From Acinetobacter johnsonii CIP 64.6 (lineage in GTDB: Bacteria; Pseudomonadota; Gammaproteobacteria; Pseudomonadales; Moraxellaceae), in contig NZ_KB849229.1 of NCBI RefSeq assembly GCF_000368045.1, forward strand, positions 1 through 64,000: a DNA stretch of 64,000 nucleotides. Reading direction: 5' to 3'. This document shows positions 1 through 8,431 of this stretch, in pieces. A program made the translations under genes and the position numbers. Each line of letters opens with the position of its first letter. The first letter of the stretch is position 1. The notes beneath the pieces were generated by a model. The model had not been told where the DNA came from. It saw only the letters and a list, made by a program, of their open reading frames with translations, and did not search any database.

Positions 1-3
1 CGA

Positions 4-21
4 CTGTTTGGGGTTGTATAG

Positions 22-26
<5 letters not shown>
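4..26 (+). other. 5' arm of the 23S processing stem
   Basis: Bases 4-26 are almost perfectly complementary to 2905-2928 at the other end of the 23S gene: ctgtttggggttgtatag pairs with ctatacaacacccaaacag with a single bulge. Long stems bracketing 23S are the usual substrate of RNase III in rRNA maturation; that role is inferred. Confidence 0.75.
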
Positions 27-2913
<2,887 letters not shown>

Positions 2914-3130
2914 ACAACACCCAAACAGTTGGTGTTGTGGTTCAAATCACTGCAAACAACTTGATTTAGTTATAAAGCTAAGTACAATGCGCAATGAGAT
3001 AAGATAAAGCACTGCTTTAGATTATCGCAAGAAACTCAGATATACCTGTTAATGTATTCTATTTGGAACGAAGTAAGGCATAGACTGTAAGTACAGTTGA
3101 AATAAGACCCGAACAAGTCCATAACAGTTG

Positions 3131-3245
3131 TGCTGGCGACAATAGCAAGAGTGAACCACCTGATCCCTTCCCGAACTCAGAAGTGAAACCTCTTAGCGCT
3201 GATGGTAGTGTGGAGTTATCCATGTGAGAGTAAGTCATCGCCAGC
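3131..3245 (+). rRNA. 5S ribosomal RNA
   Basis: About 115 nt with the 5S landmarks ccgaactcagaagtgaaac (about 3171-3189) and matching terminal strands (gctggcgac at the start, catcgccagct at the end). It lies about 215 bp after 23S in the same operon. No tRNA was seen in the 23S-5S spacer. Confidence 0.95.
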
Positions 3246-3255
3246 TCATTAATTC

Positions 3256-3292
3256 AAATCCCCCTCCGCTTAAGGCTGAGGGGGATTTTTTT
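3256..3292 (+). terminator. rRNA operon terminator
   Basis: Rho-independent terminator directly after 5S: a 10-bp stem (aatccccctc / gagggggatt) followed by a run of T. Confidence 0.88.
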
Positions 3293-3542
3293 ATGCATGA
3301 AAGGCTAAATAATGTTAGATAATAAAGGATTGGCTAAAAAATGGTTTTTAAAATTTAATAGGCTTCGGTTTACACTTAAATTTGATTATTTATCACTCAC
3401 TAAAAGAGATCATAACTAAGTCTGCGAATATATTTTGAGCAATTTGAATAGCTATTCCATCAATATTCATTGGACAAAAGAATGACTATATTTAACTCGT
3501 GATTATACAAAATATGTCAAAACAGGTTCTAATGTGTTCAAT

Positions 3543-3676
3543 AAAAAGAAACCCCGACATCCTGTCGAGGTTTCTTTGTATTTCAGTGCTTAGATATAAC
3601 TCCTGTCATATCTCACATCCTGATGCTCAAACTGATTATTGTTGTTTTAAGTTTGGGAAACGTCCTGTTTCCTCAT
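3543..3676 (-). ncRNA. candidate CsrA/RsmA-sequestering small RNA, copy 1
   Basis: Read on the minus strand this about 134-nt stretch folds into four hairpins presenting the CsrA-binding core. A: ggaaac-aggac-gtttcc (3656-3672). B: gcat-cagg-atgt (3615-3626). C: atatgac-agga-gttatat (3594-3611, 7-bp stem with one GU). D: gaaacctcgac-aggat-gtcggggtttc (3548-3574), followed by a T-run, so the last hairpin is also the terminator. ACAGGAUGU-like loops match the known CsrA/RsmA consensus. A -10-like TATATT (3683-3688) with a poor -35, and a GacA-type box farther up, support activator-dependent transcription. Copy 2 at 6499-6630 has the same hairpin order and promoter geometry. The function is inferred. 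It resembles RsmX/Y/Z and CsrB by architecture; I could not match it to a named family. Confidence 0.72.
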
Positions 3677-3682
3677 TTGTTT

Positions 3683-3688
3683 AATATA
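3683..3688 (-). promoter_or_regulatory. -10 hexamer of small RNA copy 1
   Basis: TATATT on the minus strand, with the predicted start near 3676. No good -35 is visible at the right distance, as expected for a response-regulator-activated promoter. Confidence 0.5.
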
Positions 3689-3732
3689 TGTCGTAAACTG
3701 TTTTAAGGCTAGTGGTCGCTTTCCTCAGTATT

Positions 3733-3750
3733 TGTAAGCTTTGACTTACA
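3733..3750 (-). promoter_or_regulatory. GacA-type upstream activating sequence, copy 1
   Basis: Perfect TGTAAG-N6-CTTACA, the known GacA/UvrY box found upstream of rsmX/Y/Z-type genes. It ends 44 bp before the -10 of small RNA copy 1. The site is symmetric and lies 88 bp before the sugar dehydrogenase start, so an effect on that gene cannot be excluded. Confidence 0.75.
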
Positions 3751-3837
3751 CAGATTCATCTTGTTACCAAAGTGGATAACGTTGTACTTATGATTTCTCT
3801 ACAATGAATGGTGATCATGCATTTAATGGGGAAGGAG

Positions 3838-5004
3838 ATGCTGAGCAAAAAAGCTTTTTGTTTGTTGATTACAGTGAGTACATTTTTGGGCTTAATGGCA
3901 TGTCATGCCGAAAGTCAGACGGAATCAGCAGCACAGGATAAACAAGACAAACAGGACAGTTCCACTTCTTTAGGTACATCTATACACCTCAAACGTATTG
4001 CTGAATTTAATGAGCCATGGGCATTAGCGGTATTGCCCGATGGGCGATTATTAATTACAGAAAGATCTGGGCAGTTGATTTTATTTAATCCTATAGATCA
4101 GACAAAGACTCTCGTTAGGAATATACCTAAAGTGGCTTATGGTGGCCAGGGTGGGTTAGGCGATATTGCTTTACATCCTCAGTTTGCACAAAACCATCAA
4201 ATTTATCTCAGTTATGCAGAAGCAGGGCAAGATGGTTATGGTTCGGTTGTGATTCGTGCTAATTTGAATTTAGATCTGGCACAGCCACAATTAGATAACC
4301 TTAAAACGATATGGAAACAAGTACCTAAGGTGCGGGGGCAAGGACATTATGCACATAGGATGTTATTGGATGGTGCAGGGAAATTATGGATTAGTTCGGG
4401 AGAACGGCAAAAGTTTGATCCTGCACAAGATTTAGCATCGAATCTTGGAAAAATGATTCGTTTAAATGATGATGGTTCGGTTGTCTTAGATAATCCATTT
4501 CAGACGCAGGGGGATATCGCAAAACAAATATGGAGTTTGGGGCATCGTAATCCTTTGGGAATGGCTTTGGATGCCAAAAAACAACTTTGGGTGGTGGAGA
4601 TGGGCCCCAAAGGTGGGGATGAGCTTAATTTAATTCAAAAGGCTAAAAACTATGGTTATCCAATCGTTTCGAATGGTGATCATTATAGTGGTGTGAATAT
4701 CCCTGACCACGCCACGCGGCCTGAGTTTGAAGCGCCAAAATTAGACTGGACACCCGTAATTTCTCCATCGAGTTTGATTTTTTATACGGGACAGATGTTT
4801 CCAAAGTGGCAGGATAAAGCCATCATTGGTGGGCTTTCATCTAAAGTATTAATTATTGTAGACACCACAGCACAGCCAGTAAAAGAAATCCAACGGATAG
4901 ATATGAAAGAACGTATCCGTGGTTTACAACAAGCGAAAGATGGCAGTATTTGGGTGATTGAGGATGGAAAACATGCAGATTTAATTCAGCTGCTTTCACA
5001 TTAA
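3838..5004 (+). CDS. PQQ-dependent aldose-type sugar dehydrogenase, lipoprotein
   Basis: A protein of 388 aa from the chosen start, of the soluble aldose sugar dehydrogenase (Asd/YliI, GSDH) beta-propeller family. Members oxidise aldoses using pyrroloquinoline quinone and calcium. Family motifs are visible: GHYAHR (169-174), GHRNPLG (235-241) and GPKGGDELN (256-264). The N terminus is a lipoprotein signal with lipobox LMAC (Cys22), so the enzyme is probably anchored in the periplasm. The frame is open from 3808 with other ATGs at 3808 and 3826. The ATG at 3838 gives the shortest proper signal peptide, but its ggaag-gag sequence abuts the codon, so the start is uncertain. The gene stands alone, convergent with the dioxygenase gene. 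The substrate cannot be told from the sequence. Confidence 0.88.
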   Translation: MLSKKAFCLLITVSTFLGLMACHAESQTESAAQDKQDKQDSSTSLGTSIHLKRIAEFNEPWALAVLPDGRLLITERSGQLILFNPIDQTKTLVRNIPKVAYGGQGGLGDIALHPQFAQNHQIYLSYAEAGQDGYGSVVIRANLNLDLAQPQLDNLKTIWKQVPKVRGQGHYAHRMLLDGAGKLWISSGERQKFDPAQDLASNLGKMIRLNDDGSVVLDNPFQTQGDIAKQIWSLGHRNPLGMALDAKKQLWVVEMGPKGGDELNLIQKAKNYGYPIVSNGDHYSGVNIPDHATRPEFEAPKLDWTPVISPSSLIFYTGQMFPKWQDKAIIGGLSSKVLIIVDTTAQPVKEIQRIDMKERIRGLQQAKDGSIWVIEDGKHADLIQLLSH

Positions 5005-5038
5005 TCACCTAAACAGAGTATTGCGAGGAAAGACAGTC

Positions 5039-6073
5039 TTAAAGCGCAGCATGTCGATCAGCATTGAAGACATTGGCTTGGATCTGCATCAGTTTTCGTT
5101 GTCCTTGTTTGCCATTCATCCGCCAATGGGCAATTTTAATATTATCGATCAAGGCGACATCCCCTTTTTGCCATTTGAGCAAGAGTGCATCGTGATATAA
5201 GGCTTCAAAGAAGTGCTGTTTTTCCTGATCGGTCCATTCAATTTTTTCACCTTCATGGGTGAAAAGTTCCCATGACAGTTGCATGCAATTAGCCGTGGGG
5301 TCTGGTTGAAGCTTTCCTCGCTGCTTAAAGCTTTTTTGTGCAGCTTGATGGGCAAAAGCGTTGGTATTGTTTGCAAAAGCCCACGGCTGGATCATCGGCT
5401 TTTGCGTGTTCGGGTGTATGACAACGAAAGGTGAGCGTTTTAAGGTAAGTTTGCTTTCTTTATTTGCTTTTTTCTGGAAACCAACTGAGCTTTTATTGAA
5501 GGTCAAGCGATCAAAAAGATTGAGTCTACGTTTTGAAATATAAGAAAAATGGTTCCATGCACCTAAGTATTTTTGTTGTACGCTGACTGGAAAATGGGCC
5601 CAAATTTTTTCGAGGTTATTAAACCCAGTTTCAAGCAAGTGGTCCGCGGGTTCTTGGCAAAACAAGGCAATATAACGCGAGCGAGTCGAGTATAGGCCAC
5701 CTTCGACATGTGGACCTTGAATTGAGTTTTCAACAGAGCCTAATTGCACTGTATTGTGGTTGAGGTAAGCTCTATCATCACCTGCACGATTTTCGCTATA
5801 TTTATGAATGAAAGAGGCAAACCAACCTGATTTTTTAGGCGTAAATGTATGCCAAGGTTCAAGCTGAAAATGATGTTTGATCAACTCATGAAATTCATAG
5901 TTACGTTGTAATTTAAAGCCGCGAAATAATAAGATGCCGTACTGATGCAACTCTTGCATAAGTTCTGTGCGATGGACTCTAACATAGGCGGCTAGAGCGT
6001 CTACATCTGTATATTCGGAGTCAGCGGCATAAATTTTGCAATAATCATTTAAAAGTGTGGTGTTTAGTTGCAT
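5039..6073 (-). CDS. TauD/TfdA-family iron/2-oxoglutarate-type dioxygenase
   Basis: A 344-aa protein with the TauD/TfdA layout: an N-terminal GILLFRGF strand (46-53), an H-x-E metal motif in GPHVEGG (His122, Glu124), a distal metal histidine in NIKIAHWR (His316), and a downstream arginine (near 326) expected to bind the co-substrate carboxylate. H-x-E in place of H-x-D occurs in SyrP-like members, which hydroxylate amino acids or carrier-bound substrates. The real substrate is unknown. The stop faces the sugar dehydrogenase stop 34 bp away. The upstream gap of over 400 bp holds its promoter and the second small RNA. Confidence 0.8.
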   Translation of the reverse strand: MQLNTTLLNDYCKIYAADSEYTDVDALAAYVRVHRTELMQELHQYGILLFRGFKLQRNYEFHELIKHHFQLEPWHTFTPKKSGWFASFIHKYSENRAGDDRAYLNHNTVQLGSVENSIQGPHVEGGLYSTRSRYIALFCQEPADHLLETGFNNLEKIWAHFPVSVQQKYLGAWNHFSYISKRRLNLFDRLTFNKSSVGFQKKANKESKLTLKRSPFVVIHPNTQKPMIQPWAFANNTNAFAHQAAQKSFKQRGKLQPDPTANCMQLSWELFTHEGEKIEWTDQEKQHFFEALYHDALLLKWQKGDVALIDNIKIAHWRMNGKQGQRKLMQIQANVFNADRHAAL

Positions 6074-6498
6074 GTGAATATTCTCTATTGTTGTTTTTTT
6101 AATTTATTGTATTGAACTGAGCCATTTTTGCTGAATCAGTAAATGTTCAGTGGGCGAGAGTATAAAGTGTAGTTCGAGCGCTAGATGTAATATTTCGTTG
6201 TGCGGAAGAACATACCGACAAACGGTGAAAGTTTTAATATTTGATGGATCTACTTTATAGATTAGCGCTTAAATATGTACGGTGGATGGAAATGATGATT
6301 CACTAAATTTTATATGTGTTTATATATTTGTTTTATTTCATTATTTTACGAAGTTTTAGTTGGGATAGACATCTCTTCAGGCCAATTTTATTTGTATTCA
6401 CGAGCTTCTTCTAAGGTATTGAAGTATATAAGAGGTTAGTTAATATCTGATCTAGATTTGGGCTTTTAGAGAAATATTGAGCTAACAACCAATACAAT
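6074..6498. other. intergenic stretch without a gene
   Basis: AT-rich, no coding frame that I would support. It should contain the promoter of the dioxygenase gene; no convincing hexamer pair was picked out. Small RNA copy 2 ends at its right border. Confidence 0.5.
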
Positions 6499-6630
6499 TA
6501 AAAAGCCCCCGACATCCTGTCGAGGGCTTTTTAAATTCTTTCAAACGGTATAACTCCTGTCCTACCGATCAGCATCCTGCTATGTATGTTGTTATTTTTG
6601 TTTTTCATCTGAGACATCCTGTCTCTGTAT
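6499..6630 (-). ncRNA. candidate CsrA/RsmA-sequestering small RNA, copy 2
   Basis: A minus-strand element of about 132 nt, paralogous in plan to copy 1. A: gagac-aggat-gtctc (6611-6625). B: agc-aggat-gct (6571-6581). C: ggtaggac-agga-gttatacc (6547-6566, one mismatch). D: aaaagccctcgac-aggat-gtcgggggctttt (6501-6531) with a T-rich tail, serving as terminator. The A-B linker is A-rich and unpaired in both copies. A -10 (TATAGT, 6637-6642) lies at the same distance from a GacA-type box as in copy 1. The spacer sequences differ, while loops and stems are kept, which argues for selection on the RNA structure. The CsrA-titrating role is inferred from the motif. Confidence 0.7.
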
Positions 6631-6636
6631 GGTTTA

Positions 6637-6642
6637 ACTATA
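6637..6642 (-). promoter_or_regulatory. -10 hexamer of small RNA copy 2
   Basis: TATAGT on the minus strand, with the start predicted near 6630. It lies 44 bp from the upstream box, identical to copy 1. Confidence 0.48.
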
Positions 6643-6686
6643 GCGTCGATGTTTATTATTAAAAAGCCGACAAATACTCAAGCTAC

Positions 6687-6704
6687 TGTAAGCAATGGCG
6701 TACA
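6687..6704 (-). promoter_or_regulatory. GacA-type upstream activating sequence, copy 2
   Basis: On the minus strand TGTACG-N6-CTTACA, one mismatch from the GacA consensus TGTAAG-N6-CTTACA. Its position relative to the -10 and to hairpin A matches copy 1 within two bases. Confidence 0.62.
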
Positions 6705-6718
6705 GAAGAATCTCATGC

Positions 6719-7261
6719 TTATGCGCTGACATATTTAATGAGTTTATCAATTGCTGCTTTTAGATTCTTCTCATCAAAAGGATTTGGTTCAAAATCTCCG
6801 GTTTTATTGCGTGAAAAAATATCTCGAATTTCAATCACCGCATTGGTATCGACCAGACCGAGCTGAGTACCGACTTGGCGAATTTGGTCGATGGAACGTG
6901 AGCCATTGGTACCACCATAACTGATATAGGCCGCAGGTTTACCTTGCCATTCTTTGCCTAAGTAATCTAGGGCATTTTTAAGTGCAGGGCTATAACCATG
7001 ATTGTATTCTGGGCTAATGAAAATAAAGGCATCACCTTGGGCAATGTGGTCGGCCCATGCTTGTTGTTTGGGTTGATCATAAATCCCTGTCATTGGGGGA
7101 TTTGCACCTGAAAAAATTGGCAAATCCCACTCTTTTAAGTCGACTAATTCGAGTTGGACCGTATTGAGTTCTAGTTGTTCAAAGCCTTTTTGCACCCATC
7201 GCGCAACTTTAATGGCTGTCCGACCTTCGCGCACACTGCCTATAATGACCTGAATTTTCAT
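6719..7261 (-). CDS. NAD(P)H-dependent FMN reductase-type flavoprotein
   Basis: A 180-aa flavodoxin-fold protein of the NADPH-dependent FMN reductase family (SsuE/ChrR/AzoR-like relatives). The FMN phosphate loop is GSVREGRT near the N terminus, and SPEYNHGYSPALKNALDYLG is the family's flavin/dimer segment. The ATG at 7261 is preferred to the TTG at 7264 because AAGGA sits seven bases upstream. Single gene: the stop is 15 bp from the GacA-type box of small RNA copy 2. A link to the ssu operon 8 kb away is possible (that operon lacks its own ssuE) but not shown. Confidence 0.85.
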   Translation of the reverse strand: MKIQVIIGSVREGRTAIKVARWVQKGFEQLELNTVQLELVDLKEWDLPIFSGANPPMTGIYDQPKQQAWADHIAQGDAFIFISPEYNHGYSPALKNALDYLGKEWQGKPAAYISYGGTNGSRSIDQIRQVGTQLGLVDTNAVIEIRDIFSRNKTGDFEPNPFDEKNLKAAIDKLIKYVSA

Positions 7262-7361
7262 CAAAAATCCTTGGGAAAATAAATGTGATTACGTTACGTT
7301 AGTATGAAAATTAGGCTTTGCATAGATTGAATATGTATCTGATCGACAAATGTTTGAAGCA

Positions 7362-7388
7362 TTAAAAAAGCCCCCGAAGGAGCTTTAG
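7362..7388 (-). terminator. terminator of the ileS-lspA-fkpB operon
   Basis: Minus-strand hairpin aaagctcc-ttcg-ggggcttt followed by a T-run, just after the fkpB stop. Confidence 0.85.
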
Positions 7389-7416
7389 CTGACACACAGA
7401 CAATCGATCTGTGGCT

Positions 7417-7899
7417 TTACATAATTTTGATGCCTTGTTGGCCGGCAGGCGTCACTTTGAAGATTTCAACTTCAAAGGTAATATCTTTACCTGCCAATGG
7501 ATGGTTAAAGTCGACTTCGGTAATGTCATCACCTACAGTTTTAACCACACCATAAAGACTTTGTTTGGCTTTGTCCTCAAATTCAATCATGTGCCCTTCA
7601 ATAGGACGCTGTTCAAATTTGACCGTATCAAACTGTTGTACGTTTTCAGGATTCCACGGGCCAAAAGCATCTTCTGGTGGTAGGCTCACTGTACGACGGT
7701 CGCCAGCACGTAAACCGAACAGTGCTTTTTCAAAACCAGGCAGTAAGCTACCATCCCCCATCACCAAGCTCACAGGTTCTTCACGGCTACGTGTGTTATC
7801 AATTTCTACGCCATTTTCAATGCAAACAGAAAAATGTAACTCTACTTTTGAACCTTCGCTTACGCGAGTTTCTTCATTGGGATTAATAAAATCAGTCAT
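7417..7899 (-). CDS. fkpB: FKBP-type peptidyl-prolyl isomerase, SlpA/FkpB type
   Basis: A 160-aa cytoplasmic FKBP-type isomerase of the SlyD/SlpA class. The N-terminal FKBP strands (SKVELHFSVCIENG), the LLPGFEKALFGLRAGD segment and the insert-in-flap region with PPEDAFG are all visible. No signal peptide. It overlaps lspA by 8 bp; the order ileS-lspA-fkpB matches E. coli (where ispH follows). It probably assists folding of cytoplasmic clients. Confidence 0.9.
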   Translation of the reverse strand: MTDFINPNEETRVSEGSKVELHFSVCIENGVEIDNTRSREEPVSLVMGDGSLLPGFEKALFGLRAGDRRTVSLPPEDAFGPWNPENVQQFDTVKFEQRPIEGHMIEFEDKAKQSLYGVVKTVGDDITEVDFNHPLAGKDITFEVEIFKVTPAGQQGIKIM

Positions 7900-8431
7900 T
7901 GTTTACTTCGGCACGTTGGATACGGTTTTTTTCGAGAAAAAAGGTATCGATCAACAAAAGGATCGTTCCTAGTGTAATCGCACTATCTGCAATATTAAAC
8001 GCAGGGAAGTGGCTGTTTTGATAGTACACATGAATAAAATCAACCACGTAGCCTAAGGTTACACGATCAATTAAATTCCCTATAGCACCACCTAAAATAA
8101 GGGCAATCGCGATGGGCAACACTTTCACAGTTTTAGGCATACGCATCAGCCAAAACAGGAAAATGACAGATACAATACCTGCAAGAGAGGTAAAGAAATA
8201 ACGTTGCCAGCCGCCCGCATCGGACAAGAAACTAAAGGCTGCGCCATAGTTATGCAATAAAGTCCAATTTAAAAAGGGCAGGACTGGTACGGGATCTGCA
8301 TAATTCAGATGGGTACTGGCAATCCATTTGGTCCATTGATCTAAGACAATCGCTAGAATCGCCAAACCTACCCACACCAAATTGTGCGGATAGAATTGGA
8401 ATAAGCCCTTTTTCTGTTGAGGGTTAGGCAT
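7892..8431 (-). CDS. lspA: lipoprotein signal peptidase (signal peptidase II)
   Basis: A 179-aa inner-membrane aspartyl protease that removes signal peptides from diacylated prolipoproteins. Four hydrophobic segments are present (about 20-36, 78-96, 103-120 and 148-165). The conserved NYGAAFSF (61-68) and GNLIDRV segments are present, with catalytic Asp131 (VVDFIHVYY) and Asp149 (NIADSAI). The frame is open back to 8503, but ATG 8431, overlapping the ileS stop by 8 bp, gives the family length. Many lipoproteins in this window (sugar dehydrogenase, sulfonate-binding proteins, Wza) depend on it. Confidence 0.95.
   Translation of the reverse strand: MPNPQQKKGLFQFYPHNLVWVGLAILAIVLDQWTKWIASTHLNYADPVPVLPFLNWTLLHNYGAAFSFLSDAGGWQRYFFTSLAGIVSVIFLFWLMRMPKTVKVLPIAIALILGGAIGNLIDRVTLGYVVDFIHVYYQNSHFPAFNIADSAITLGTILLLIDTFFLEKNRIQRAEVNND

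Noticed and set aside
3543..3674. Repeated gacatcctgtc-like units as a CRISPR or tandem repeat
   Set aside because: Unit spacing is irregular and units are imperfect palindromes; read as hairpins with AGGA loops they make sense as RNA.
3499..3684. 61-codon plus-strand frame in the intergenic gap
   Set aside because: No ribosome site; it overlaps the hairpins of small RNA copy 1 read on the other strand, which explain the sequence better.
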